From Kiritimatiellota bacterium (GTDB lineage: Bacteria > Verrucomicrobiota > Kiritimatiellia > RFP12 > UBA1067), in assembly GCA_009778475.1 (NCBI GenBank), contig WRJS01000004.1, forward strand, positions 1-61,606: DNA of 61,606 nucleotides. Reading direction: 5' to 3'. A program made the translations under genes and the position numbers. Positions 32,136-40,304 of this stretch are shown piece by piece (position 1 is the first letter of the stretch; each line of letters starts with the position of its first letter). The notes beneath the pieces are model-generated. The model did no database searches. It saw nothing but the letters and a program-made list of their open reading frames with translations, and was not told where the DNA came from.

Positions 32136-33215
32136 ATGAACAAACCGAAGAAAATTGTCGTGGCATGCGGGGGGACAGGCGGGCATGTGTTCCCCGGCCT
32201 GGCCGTCGCCAACGAGCTCAAGCGCCGCGGCCACGCCGTGGAGGTCTGGTTCTCCGGCCGCGCCATCGAGGCCGCCACCCACGCCGAATGGGACGGCGAC
32301 ACCTTCGCCACAGGCGCGCGCCAGCTCTCGCTCCAGAACGCGCCCCACATGATCCGCGCGTTCTTCCGCTGCGCCAAGGCCATCAAGGGCAAACGCCCCG
32401 ACGCGCTCCTGGCCATGGGCAGCTACTCCAGCCTCCCCCCCGTGCTGGCGGCCTGGCTCCACCGCGTCCCGGTCGTCCTGCACGAAGGCAACGCCGTCCC
32501 CGGCAAGGCCGTTGACGCGCTCGCGCGTTTCGCGCACACCGTCGCCACCAGCTTCGACGAGACCGCCGCCTGGTTCCCCCGCCGCAGGGTCGTCAAGACC
32601 GGCCTGCCCGTGCGCGAGGCCCTTGCCGGGCAGCCCCCGCTCGACGGCATCCCCGAAGGCGCGTTCACCGTCCTCATCACCGGCGGCAGCCAAGGCGCAC
32701 ACCGCGTCAACCAGCTGACCGCGCAGGCCATGTGCCTCCTGCAACAGGAAGGCGGCGCGGGCGGCCTCTTCGTCATCCACCAGACCGGCGCCGCAGACGA
32801 GGCATGGGTGCGCGAGGCCTACGCCAAGGCCGGCGTCCCCGCGCACGTCTCCGCGTTCATCACCGAGATGGGGCGCGCCTACGCCGCCGCCGATTTCGTC
32901 ATCTGCCGCGCCGGGGTCTCCACCTGCCTCGAGCTCTGCCTGCTGGGCAAGCCCGCGCTCCTGATCCCCCTGCCCAGCGCCATACGCGACCACCAGCACC
33001 TCAACGCCGCCGCGCTTGTCCGCACCGGCGGCGCGGACGAAGGCATCCAGCGCGAGCTCACCGGGCGCAGCATCATGCGCTATGTGCAGAACAAGAGGCG
33101 CAACCCCGCCGCCTTGGAGAAGATGGGCCAAGCCCTGAAAGCCCTCTCCCCCGAAGGCGCCGCCACGCGCGTCGCGGAGGTGGTGGAAAGCGTGACGCAA
33201 ATTCATAATGCATAA
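32136..33215 (+). CDS. murG: UDP-GlcNAc:lipid I N-acetylglucosaminyltransferase
   Basis: 359 residues. Adds GlcNAc to lipid I to make lipid II at the cytoplasmic membrane face. Family motifs: VVACGGTGGHVFPGLAVANEL at the N-terminus, LLAMGSYSSLPPVLAA, VLHEGNAVPGK, LITGGSQGAHRVN, and the donor-site ICRAGVSTCLELCLLGKPALLIPLP. Normal length. The final IHNA and the stop codon lie in a CATAATG heptamer array that starts at 33204, so the tail is repeat-encoded. Confidence 0.95.
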   Translation: MNKPKKIVVACGGTGGHVFPGLAVANELKRRGHAVEVWFSGRAIEAATHAEWDGDTFATGARQLSLQNAPHMIRAFFRCAKAIKGKRPDALLAMGSYSSLPPVLAAWLHRVPVVLHEGNAVPGKAVDALARFAHTVATSFDETAAWFPRRRVVKTGLPVREALAGQPPLDGIPEGAFTVLITGGSQGAHRVNQLTAQAMCLLQQEGGAGGLFVIHQTGAADEAWVREAYAKAGVPAHVSAFITEMGRAYAAADFVICRAGVSTCLELCLLGKPALLIPLPSAIRDHQHLNAAALVRTGGADEGIQRELTGRSIMRYVQNKRRNPAALEKMGQALKALSPEGAATRVAEVVESVTQIHNA

Positions 33216-33259
33216 TTCATAATGCATAATTCATAATGCATAATGCATAATTTCTAATT
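33204..33259 (+). repeat. CATAATG/CATAATT heptamer array
   Basis: Seven 7-bp units from 33204 to 33252 alternating CATAATG and CATAATT, then a degenerate TCTAATT. It overlaps the murG stop codon. The rest of the gap to 33419 holds a GCGCAAAGGCACAAAACCACG stretch resembling other dispersed repeats, and no gene. Confidence 0.9.
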
Positions 33260-33419
33260 TTTATTGATGTGGATGCTCTCGTTAGCGGAAAGCCCGCCGC
33301 ACTCCATATATGCAACAATGTCACCTTAAATCACTATATCTCGCGCAAAGGCACAAAACCACGAAGGATTTTTTGACGAGATTTCCCCTTTGGGGATGCA
33401 CATTGCGCGGCGAACCTGC

Positions 33420-34205
33420 CTACCGCAGCTCGAATTCGACGTTCAAGATGTCATACTGTTTGAGGAAGGCTTGCGTCAGGCCGCGGATGGGCGGGCAGCT
33501 GGCGGCGGCCTTGAGGATGGTCTGGTCGTAATGCGCGTCGCCGGAGGATTTCGTGATGCGGTAGCTGACGATGCGCCCTGTGCCGTCGAGGCGGATCTCG
33601 AGCTTCGCGGTCGGGTTGCCGCCGGCCGCGCCGGGCTGCGCCCATGCGTTATACAGCGCCTGCCGGATGAGCGTGTAACACCGGGAGACCTCGTCTTGCG
33701 GAACCTGATTGCGCACACCTGGCGTTGCGCCTGCACCCATGAGCTTCTTAATCTCCGCCGGGCTGAGCGGCTTTTCGACAGGTGTTAATTTTGAGAAGTC
33801 CGGCTGCTTTTTGTCCGGCGGACGCACGACGCGTTGTCCTCTCTCGAACGGTTTAGGCTCGGGCTTCGGCTGCTCTTTCGGCTTCGGCTGCTCCTTCGGT
33901 TTCGGGTCGGGTTTCTTGTCAACGGCAATCGCGTCTTTCGGCGGCGGCGGCAGGGCGTCCGGCTGCTTCGGCTCGGGCAGGGGCGCGGGAGGTTTCGGCG
34001 CGGGCGGCTCGGGCACCGGGGGCTGGCTGGCGGCGGCAGGCTCGTCCAGGTTCTCCTCCAGCACGACGGTGAACTCCGTGACCACCGGCACCTCGCGCGG
34101 GCGGTACTGCGGCAGGAGCGGGATGATCGCCGCGCTGAACAGCAGCAGGCCGTGCAGGGCGCAGGACCATTTCAGCGAGTAGGCGTTGACCGGGCTTTTT
34201 CTCAT
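33420..34205 (-). CDS. TonB-family energy transducer / TolA-like protein
   Basis: 261 residues. One N-terminal membrane helix (LHGLLLFSAAIIPLLPQY), then a long Pro/Lys-rich periplasmic spacer (residues 50-125, many KPKEQPKPE repeats). The TonB_2-type C-terminal domain includes SRCYTLIRQALYNAWAQP and KLEIRLDGTGRIVSYRITKSSG. Last gene of exbB-exbD-tonB. It would carry proton-motive energy from ExbBD to outer-membrane partners; the TolA-like domain makes a Tol-type role equally possible. Confidence 0.85.
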   Translation of the reverse strand: MRKSPVNAYSLKWSCALHGLLLFSAAIIPLLPQYRPREVPVVTEFTVVLEENLDEPAAASQPPVPEPPAPKPPAPLPEPKQPDALPPPPKDAIAVDKKPDPKPKEQPKPKEQPKPEPKPFERGQRVVRPPDKKQPDFSKLTPVEKPLSPAEIKKLMGAGATPGVRNQVPQDEVSRCYTLIRQALYNAWAQPGAAGGNPTAKLEIRLDGTGRIVSYRITKSSGDAHYDQTILKAAASCPPIRGLTQAFLKQYDILNVEFELR

Positions 34206-34211
34206 GCGCGG

Positions 34212-34625
34212 TTACTCCGTTTGCGTGACCAAGGCCATGCGCGTGATTTTCACCTTGTAGAGGATTTTCACGACGTCCATGATTTTCCCGTAGTCGAGCC
34301 GCTCGTCGCCGCGGATCAGCACGGCGACGTCCGGGTCCTCGGCGGCGAGCACCCCGAGCGTCTGCTCGAGGTCGTCCAGCAGAATCTCCGTGTTGTTCAG
34401 GAACACCTTCCCCGTCACGTCCAGCGAGACGGTGTTCGGCTTTTTATCGGCGGGCAGCACGTCGGACTTTGCCTGGGGCAGGCGCACGGAGATGCCCTGC
34501 TCGATCGCGGGCATGGTGATGATGAAGGTGATGAGCAGCAGGAACGTGAGGTCGATGAGCGACGTCATGTCGATGTTGTTGATGATTTTCGTCTGCTTCT
34601 TACGGCTCAGGCGGTGCAGTGCCAT
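34212..34625 (-). CDS. exbD: Biopolymer transport protein ExbD/TolR
   Basis: 137 residues, normal length. Single membrane helix with the conserved aspartate (MTSLIDLTFLLLITFII), then the periplasmic domain with SVRLPQA and VLIRGDERLDYGKIMDVV. The ATG overlaps the exbB stop as TGATG, so translation is coupled. It works with ExbB as a proton-driven motor for the TonB/TolA-like protein downstream. The frame is open far upstream inside exbB, but this start is set by homology and overlap. Confidence 0.92.
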   Translation of the reverse strand: MALHRLSRKKQTKIINNIDMTSLIDLTFLLLITFIITMPAIEQGISVRLPQAKSDVLPADKKPNTVSLDVTGKVFLNNTEILLDDLEQTLGVLAAEDPDVAVLIRGDERLDYGKIMDVVKILYKVKITRMALVTQTE

Positions 34626-35377
34626 CAGTAGTCCCCCCCCTTGAACTCGCAGGTGATGCGCCCTGTGATCTCGTCCGCGAAGCCCTCCATGTCGTTGTTG
34701 ATCTGGCGGATTTTCCCGGCGAGGCTGTTGTAGAAGATGGCGCTGGGGATCGCGACGAGCAGGCCCGTCACGGTGGTCAGCAGCGCGGCGGAGATGGAGG
34801 GCGCGATGGAGGAAAGCTGCACGGTGTTCTGCGCGCCCATGCTGGCGAACGCGTTCAGCACGCCCCACACCGTGCCGAGCAGGCCCAGCATCGGCGAGAC
34901 CGTCACGACGGTCGCGAGCAGGCCCATGCCGTACTCCACGCGGATCTCCTCCTCCATCACCACGTGCTCGCAGGTGCTGCGCACGAGCTCGATCTCGCTC
35001 GCCGAGAGCGCGGCGCGCTCCTGCCCGCCCTGGTGGCGGCCGATCACCGCGCGGCGCATGTCCGGGTCGAGGAACTTCACGAGGCGCTCGCAGGTGCGGT
35101 CGTAGATCAGCGCCAGCGCCATCATCGCCATCTTCTTGCGCGCGAGGTACAGCGCGAGCACGTCGCCGCCGCCGAGGAACTCCCGCAGGAAACGCTTGTT
35201 GCTGGCGGCGATGCTCGCGAGCTCCTTGTTCTTCCCGATGACGATCGCCGCCGCGATGATGGAGCTGGCGACCTGTATCAGGACGATCGCCTTGCCCATC
35301 ATGTTAGAAATGGCAAACGCATTGGCCAGCGAGGCCATTGGCAAACCTGTCGTCACAAAAAATCCTAATCCCGGCAT
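34625..35377 (-). CDS. exbB: MotA/TolQ/ExbB proton channel protein
   Basis: 250 residues. Helix 1 at about 27-46; the C-terminal pair of helices contains GLLATVVTVSPMLGLLGTVWGV and LLTTVTGLLVAIPSAIFYN, the conserved ExbB/TolQ core. A GGAGGG site sits 6 nt before the ATG. First gene of a three-gene energy-transduction operon. Confidence 0.93.
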   Translation of the reverse strand: MPGLGFFVTTGLPMASLANAFAISNMMGKAIVLIQVASSIIAAAIVIGKNKELASIAASNKRFLREFLGGGDVLALYLARKKMAMMALALIYDRTCERLVKFLDPDMRRAVIGRHQGGQERAALSASEIELVRSTCEHVVMEEEIRVEYGMGLLATVVTVSPMLGLLGTVWGVLNAFASMGAQNTVQLSSIAPSISAALLTTVTGLLVAIPSAIFYNSLAGKIRQINNDMEGFADEITGRITCEFKGGDY

Positions 35378-35505
35378 GAAACCCTCCGTCTCCTTAAAAC
35401 CGTTATAAAGGATGCGCTACTCCCGCCCGGATGTCAATCCCGAAACGCACGGCAAGCGCAAAAACATTGCGCAGGGACGAGAGGGCTCCCTGTTTGGATG
35501 GCGTG

Positions 35506-35667
35506 ATATGGAGGGCGAGCCCATTGGCGCGGCGTGCGACCAATGGGGATGGAGGGCGAGGCAGGGGACCCCCATTGGCGCGGCGTGCGGCCAATGGGGA
35601 TGGAGGGCGAGCGTCCTCGCGAGCCGCAATGTGTTTAACGGCTCGCGGAGACGCTCGCCCTCCATTT
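35506..35667. repeat. Cluster of GGAGGGCGAG palindromes
   Basis: Two near-identical units with arms CCCATTGG/CCAATGGG (35520-35547 and 35571-35598), each followed by ATGGAGGGCGAG. A longer inverted repeat follows: arms 35600-35626 and 35639-35666, 25 of 27 pairs. Related arms occur near 1812 and 26260. No gene is seen in 35378-35691. Confidence 0.85.
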
Positions 35668-35691
35668 GATTCCTAATTAGCAAATAGCCCC

Positions 35692-35721
35692 TTGCTTTTC
35701 AGGGGCGGGGTGGGTTATACT
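35692..35721 (+). promoter_or_regulatory. Promoter of rsmD, near-leaderless
   Basis: TTGCTT at 35692-35697, 18-nt spacer, TATACT at 35716-35721. The ATG is only 11 nt after the -10 box, and no ribosome site lies between. Confidence 0.55.
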
Positions 35722-35732
35722 GGTGGGCATCT

Positions 35733-36296
35733 ATGCGGATTTCAGGTGGAGTGTGGTGCGGGCGGAAATTGAAGGCGCCGGCGGGCGGCGCGGTGCGGCC
35801 GACGCAGGAGCGCGTGCGCGAGGCGATTTTCTCGATGCTGATGGGCGTGGTGCCGGGGGCGTCGTTCCTGGACCTCTATGCGGGGTCGGGGTCGGTGGGG
35901 CTGGAGGCGCTGAGCCGCGGGGCCGGGCGCGTGACGTGGGTCGAGAAGGACGCGCGGAACGTGGCGGTGCTGAAGGGCAACCTGGCGCTGCTGGCGCCGG
36001 AGGCGCGTTGCGAGGTGGCCTGCGCGGAGGTCTTGCGCTGGGTGCGCGGGCCGGGGCGCGGCGGCGGCTTCGGCGTGGCGTTCGCGGACCCGCCGTATGA
36101 GGTGACGCGCGAGCAGGGGTTCGCGGGGCTGATGGCGGCGCTGGCGGAGGGCGGCGTGGTCGCGCCGCAGGGGTTCTTCGCGGCAGAGATGGCGGACGCG
36201 TGCGGGGCGGCGGAGGCGCCGGGGTGGTCGCTGCTGCGCGACCGCACCTACGGGCACACGCGCGTCGCGCTGTACCGGCGCGAGGGGCAGGTTTGA
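35733..36296 (+). CDS. rsmD: 16S rRNA (guanine-N2)-methyltransferase RsmD
   Basis: 187 residues, normal length. Methylates G966 of 16S rRNA (E. coli numbering). N-terminal RISGGVWCGRKLKAP and RPTQERVREAIFSML are the family signature; SAM-binding LDLYAGSGSVGLEALSRGA and catalytic ADPPYE follow. It precedes coaD, a neighbourhood seen in many bacteria. Confidence 0.93.
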   Translation: MRISGGVWCGRKLKAPAGGAVRPTQERVREAIFSMLMGVVPGASFLDLYAGSGSVGLEALSRGAGRVTWVEKDARNVAVLKGNLALLAPEARCEVACAEVLRWVRGPGRGGGFGVAFADPPYEVTREQGFAGLMAALAEGGVVAPQGFFAAEMADACGAAEAPGWSLLRDRTYGHTRVALYRREGQV

Positions 36297-36300
36297 AAAT

Positions 36301-36397
36301 GTTACACAGAGAAACACAGAGAAGCCACAGAGGTTCACAGAGAAAATTAAAAAAACTCTGTGCGTCTCTGCGTCTCCTCCGTGAAACTCTGTGTAAC
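36301..36397. repeat. CACAGAG-type inverted repeat between rsmD and coaD
   Basis: Outer arms GTTACACAGAG (36301-36311) and CTCTGTGTAAC (36387-36397) are perfect; inside are CACAGAG repeats and CTCTGTGCGTCTCTGCGTCTC. The RNA would form a long imperfect hairpin. Related sequence occurs at 56396-56491. Confidence 0.75.
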
Positions 36398-36421
36398 AAA
36401 AAAAACGGAGGTGGGTAAGGC

Positions 36422-36964
36422 ATGAAGAGGACGGCGATTTATCCGGGGACGTTTGACCCGCTGACGCTGGGGCATTTCGACTTGATTGAGCGGAGCGCGG
36501 CGTTGTTCGAGAAGGTCATCGTGGTGGTGGCCGGGGTGTCGGCGAAGGCGACGGGGATGTTCGGCATCGAGGCGCGCATGGCGATGATCCGCGAGAGCGT
36601 GGCGGAGGCGGGCCTCGCGAACGTCGAGGTGGACAGGCTGGACTGCCTGCTGGTGGACTACTGCCGCAGCCGTGGCGTGGGGGTGGTGGTGCGCGGGCTG
36701 AGGGTGTATTCGGATTTCGAGTATGAGTTCCAGATGGCGCTGACGAACCGCAAGCTCGGGCCGGAGGTCGAGACGCTGTTCATGATGCCGAACGAGAACT
36801 ACAGTTATGTGACGGCCAGCACCATCCGCGAGGTCACGCGGTACGGGGGCGACACGCGCGCGTTCGTGCCGGGGGTGGTGCAGCGTTACTTGGAGGCGTA
36901 CAGGAGCGGGCGGGTCCCGCAGTCAGGAGGCGACGTTGGAAACACAGGGGCGTTTGATCGTTGA
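36422..36964 (+). CDS. coaD: Phosphopantetheine adenylyltransferase
   Basis: 180 residues. Adenylylates 4'-phosphopantetheine in CoA synthesis. The nucleotidyltransferase motif AIYPGTFDPLTLGHFDLIER is N-terminal; VVRGLRVYSDFEYEFQMALTN and the ISSSxxRE-equivalent VTASTIREV follow. Slightly long at the C-terminus. The 3' end overlaps yceD by 29 nt. Confidence 0.95.
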   Translation: MKRTAIYPGTFDPLTLGHFDLIERSAALFEKVIVVVAGVSAKATGMFGIEARMAMIRESVAEAGLANVEVDRLDCLLVDYCRSRGVGVVVRGLRVYSDFEYEFQMALTNRKLGPEVETLFMMPNENYSYVTASTIREVTRYGGDTRAFVPGVVQRYLEAYRSGRVPQSGGDVGNTGAFDR

Positions 36965-37415
36965 TCTCGCCCGCCTCGACACGGGGGGCGGGCGGTATGC
37001 GGGCGAGCTGGCGGAGGCGGTGCTGGAGCTGGGCGACAGCGAGGTCCTCGCGCCGCTGGGGGGCATCGCGTATGACGTGTCCGTGCAGCTGCTGGGGGAT
37101 GACGAGCTGCTCGTGCGCGGGCGGCTGCGGCAGCGGCTGCGGTGCGTGTGCGTGCGGTGCGCGGCGGATTTCGAGGGCGAGGCCTCGGACGGGGACTTCA
37201 CGGCCTGCGTCGAAATTCCTAAAGAAATCCAATTCCTAGACTTGACCCAAGAGGTCAGAGAGGCTATTATACTCGCCCTTCCCGGATACCCGGTTTGTCG
37301 CGAGGACTGTAAGGGCCTGTGCATGACATGCGGGGCGAACCTGAATGAGGCGGCGTGCGCTTGCCATCAGGCAGGGCGCGATAACCGGTGGGCTGCGCTG
37401 GACACGTTGATATGA
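36936..37415 (+). CDS. yceD: DUF177/YceD family protein
   Basis: 159 residues. YceD proteins are linked to 23S rRNA accumulation and usually sit before rpmF. The TTG at 36936 follows CAGGAGGCG, which supports this start inside the coaD end. Four cysteines in RCVCVRCAADFEG and CREDCKGLCMTCGANLN match the family, the latter being the C-terminal CxxDCxGLCxxCGxxLN signature. Confidence 0.88.
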   Translation: METQGRLIVDLARLDTGGGRYAGELAEAVLELGDSEVLAPLGGIAYDVSVQLLGDDELLVRGRLRQRLRCVCVRCAADFEGEASDGDFTACVEIPKEIQFLDLTQEVREAIILALPGYPVCREDCKGLCMTCGANLNEAACACHQAGRDNRWAALDTLI

Positions 37416-37450
37416 CCGCGCAAGGATGAACGCATTAGGAGAAATGAGAG

Positions 37451-37630
37451 ATGGCTGTACCAAAGAGGAAGAAATCGAAGATGAGAATCCGCCAGCGCAA
37501 GGGGCAGATTAAGGCCGAGCTGGCGCAAGTGCAGACGTGCCCGAACTGCGAGGCGCCCCAGCGGTCTCACCGTGTGTGCCTGTCCTGCGGGATGTACCGC
37601 GGCCGCCAGGTGCTGACGATTGAGGCGTGA
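37451..37630 (+). CDS. rpmF: 50S ribosomal protein L32
   Basis: 59 residues beginning MAVPKRKKSKMRIRQRKG, with a zinc ribbon CPNC...CLSC and the family end GMYRGRQVLTI. A GGAG site lies upstream. It stands between yceD and plsX, the classic order. Confidence 0.96.
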   Translation: MAVPKRKKSKMRIRQRKGQIKAELAQVQTCPNCEAPQRSHRVCLSCGMYRGRQVLTIEA

Positions 37631-37731
37631 CCGGCCGCGGGCAGGGCCCGCATGGAACCGGACATTCGGAATGAGCCCGACCTCGCCTGACGGCGCGGCG
37701 GGCGTGTTGTCTGCGCGAAGGAGGGCGGACC

Positions 37732-38775
37732 ATGAAGATTGCATTGGATGCGATGGGAGGCGACCACGCGCCGCACGAGATTGTGCACGGCGCGGTGGAT
37801 GCCGCCAACAGGCTTAAGGATGTCTCGTGCATCTTCCTGGTCGGCGACGAGGCCGCCGTCAACGCCGAGCTGGCCAAGCACCCCAAGGTCAACATGGACC
37901 GCCTGAAGGTCGTCCATGCGCCCGAGGCCATCGGCATGGACGAGGCCCCCGCGCAGGCCGTGCGCAAGAAAAAGCTCTGCTCCATCAGCATCTGCATGGA
38001 GATGGTCAAGCGCAAGGAGGCCGACGCGATGGTCTCCGCCGGCAACTCCGGCGCCGTGGCGGCCTCCGCCGTGTTCACGCTCGGGCGCATCCCCGGGGTG
38101 ACGCGCCCCGCGATCGCCACCGCCCTGCCCACGCGCCTGCCCCACCGCCCCACGCTCCTGCTCGACGCGGGCGCGAACACGGACTGCGAGGCCATCTGGC
38201 TCACGCAGTTCGCGGTGATGGGCGCCACCTACTCCCAGGCCGTGCTGAAGCAGCCCGTGCCCGTCGTCGGCCTGCTCAGCATCGGCTCGGAGGACGGCAA
38301 GGGCAACGAGATGACCAAAAAGGCCTTCCAGCTGATGCAGAAGATTGACGTGAACTTCCGCGGCAACGTCGAGGGGCACGACCTCTTCATGGGCGAGATG
38401 GACGTCGTGGTCTGCGACGGCTTCGTCGGCAACGCCGTCATCAAGACGGCGGAGAGCGTGGCCAAGGCCGTGGGGTACTGGATCAAGAAAGAGTTTTTCC
38501 TCGACCCCGTGCGGATGTTCGGCGCGCTGCTCCTGAAGGGAGCCTTGCAGACCCTCAGGAGCCGCATGGACCCTGAGATTTACGGCGGCGCCCCGCTGCT
38601 GGGCGTCCCCGGCACGGTGTTCATCACGCATGGCAGCTCATCGCACCGCGCGATCTACCACGCCATCATCGCCGCCGCCGCGGCCGCCGCGAACAACCTC
38701 ACCGACACCATCACCAAGCGCATCGCCGCCATGGAGGTGATGGTCGCGGATGCGCCGCCCGCACAGCAAGCGTGA
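37732..38775 (+). CDS. plsX: Phosphate acyltransferase PlsX
   Basis: 347 residues. Makes acyl-phosphate from acyl-ACP for phospholipid synthesis. N-terminal MKIALDAMGGDHAPHEIV, then VSAGNSGAVAASAVFTLGRIPGVTRPAIA, DAGANTDC and VCDGFVGNAVIKT are all family motifs. GGAGGG lies upstream of the ATG. No fabH follows; the next gene is an unrelated lipoprotein gene. Confidence 0.95.
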   Translation: MKIALDAMGGDHAPHEIVHGAVDAANRLKDVSCIFLVGDEAAVNAELAKHPKVNMDRLKVVHAPEAIGMDEAPAQAVRKKKLCSISICMEMVKRKEADAMVSAGNSGAVAASAVFTLGRIPGVTRPAIATALPTRLPHRPTLLLDAGANTDCEAIWLTQFAVMGATYSQAVLKQPVPVVGLLSIGSEDGKGNEMTKKAFQLMQKIDVNFRGNVEGHDLFMGEMDVVVCDGFVGNAVIKTAESVAKAVGYWIKKEFFLDPVRMFGALLLKGALQTLRSRMDPEIYGGAPLLGVPGTVFITHGSSSHRAIYHAIIAAAAAAANNLTDTITKRIAAMEVMVADAPPAQQA

Positions 38776-38816
38776 CGCACACGGCTGAGTGTCCCGTAAC
38801 GGCGAAAGGGCAAAGC

Positions 38817-40142
38817 ATGAACTTGGCAAATGTGCGTCGGCTGGGTTGGGTGATGGCCGGGGTCGCGGTGTGCGCGATGGCGTCCTCATGCGCGGTATGC
38901 CGCAAGGCGCAGGATAACGGGATGGAGGGGGCCACCAGCCCTTTTCGGTCGGAGGTGGTGGAGAAGATGAAGGCCATCGTCATCCCCGAGGTCAACTTCG
39001 CCCCGCCCGCCACACTCGTTGACGCGGTGGCGTTCTTCAAGCAGGCCAGCCGCACCCCCCATGACAAGCAAGGCATTGACTTCATCCTGCAACTACCACC
39101 CTGCCGGGCGTATGACGGGGAAGAAGACAGTGATTGCATTTTCAGTGTCGCCAGCGCGAACGGGAAGGGGTACGGCGTTCCTGTCCTGCCCGTCATGAAT
39201 TGCCGTGACATCAGCCTGTACGACGCGCTGAAAAACATCTGTGACGTGACAGGCATGATCATCCGGATTAGCGGGGACCGTGTTCAGCTCATGCCGTTTG
39301 AGGATAAGGATATCTTGTGCGGTGATTTTTTCCCGCACAGTTACAATGTGTCCTTCGACCCTTCGCAGCCCGTCACAGAAGACGACTTGAAAGCGCTCTT
39401 CACGCATATTGGGGGCGTGCAATGGCCCATCGGCACGTCCATCTGCTATCTCTCGGCCATCGGGAAGCTGCGCGTCACGAACACGATAGAGAACCATGAC
39501 ATACTGCGCGAGCTGCTCTCTTACATGAACCATCAACGCGTGCACGCGAGCGTACAGATACTCGCGTTCAGGGTGGGCGACATCGAGAAACTCCAGCGCA
39601 ACGGGGACATGACGGTAAAGGCGCTGATGGCGTTGCGGAAAGCCGGTAAGGCCAAGCCCGTGGCAACAGCCTCCGCCGTGGCGGAACCGGGGAAGGGGGC
39701 GACGATGAAAGCCGTGCAGGACGTCATCTCTCCCGCCACGCCGCAGGATTCCGCCGCACGGGAGCCCGGCATGGTTTTAGAGGTTACCCCCGAGACCTCA
39801 TGGAACAAGCCCTTCATCGATCTGAACGTGCGCGCGCAATGGGTTACGCTGGCGCGGTGGGAAACGCATACGGGGGAACAGGCGGCAGGCAGGCCGCGCA
39901 AGGTGCGCCGGCCTGTGTTCAACGAGATACGTTTCGAGACACGCGCCCGGCTGGAAGACGGCGACACGATTCTGCTCGGGAGCAGCACCACGCCGGACGG
40001 TAAATGGGTGCAGGCCGGGTTCCTGACGGTGAGGCGGCAGGATGCCCAGCCCGGTCTCCTGCGCATCGACTTGGATCGTTTCATCCAGTCCGTGCCCTCG
40101 CGGATGAATGTCCCGCCGCGCGTCCAAGACGAAGAGGACTGA
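38817..40142 (+). CDS. Lipoprotein with secretin N-domain-like features
   Basis: 441 residues. The ATG at 38817 gives a lipoprotein signal with lipobox ASSC at residues 22-25. Residues 45-150 resemble the STN/N0-type segment often found in secretin-related proteins (NFAPPATLVDAVAFFKQASR, ISLYDALKNICDVTGMIIRISGDRVQL). A second similar segment is SICYLSAIGKLRVTNTIENHDILRELLSYM. The C-terminal half has short secretin-like beta segments (ARLEDGDTILLGSST) but lacks a full pore signature. Probably anchored in the outer membrane; a PilQ/GspD-related accessory role is inferred. Confidence 0.6.
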   Translation: MNLANVRRLGWVMAGVAVCAMASSCAVCRKAQDNGMEGATSPFRSEVVEKMKAIVIPEVNFAPPATLVDAVAFFKQASRTPHDKQGIDFILQLPPCRAYDGEEDSDCIFSVASANGKGYGVPVLPVMNCRDISLYDALKNICDVTGMIIRISGDRVQLMPFEDKDILCGDFFPHSYNVSFDPSQPVTEDDLKALFTHIGGVQWPIGTSICYLSAIGKLRVTNTIENHDILRELLSYMNHQRVHASVQILAFRVGDIEKLQRNGDMTVKALMALRKAGKAKPVATASAVAEPGKGATMKAVQDVISPATPQDSAAREPGMVLEVTPETSWNKPFIDLNVRAQWVTLARWETHTGEQAAGRPRKVRRPVFNEIRFETRARLEDGDTILLGSSTTPDGKWVQAGFLTVRRQDAQPGLLRIDLDRFIQSVPSRMNVPPRVQDEED

Positions 40143-40304
40143 ACCCTATTCTCCCCGTAGCGTTCCTGTCTGCCGCAGTTCATTTTGTGCTGCCGTGGCA
40201 CGGGGGCGCACCCCGTTCTGAACGCGGCGGCTGTATGCGCCCCCCAAACAGGGGCGGTCGCGAAACCTCCCCTCCCTTAAACCCCTTGCGGCCGGACCCC
40301 TTTC

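Noticed and set aside
29235-33259. Tandem repeats considered as CRISPR arrays
   Set aside because: Units are 7 bp with no spacers, and no cas genes are nearby.
36301-36397. Terminator for rsmD
   Set aside because: The inverted repeat is a member of a dispersed CACAGAG family, and its plus-strand tail is A-rich, not U-rich.
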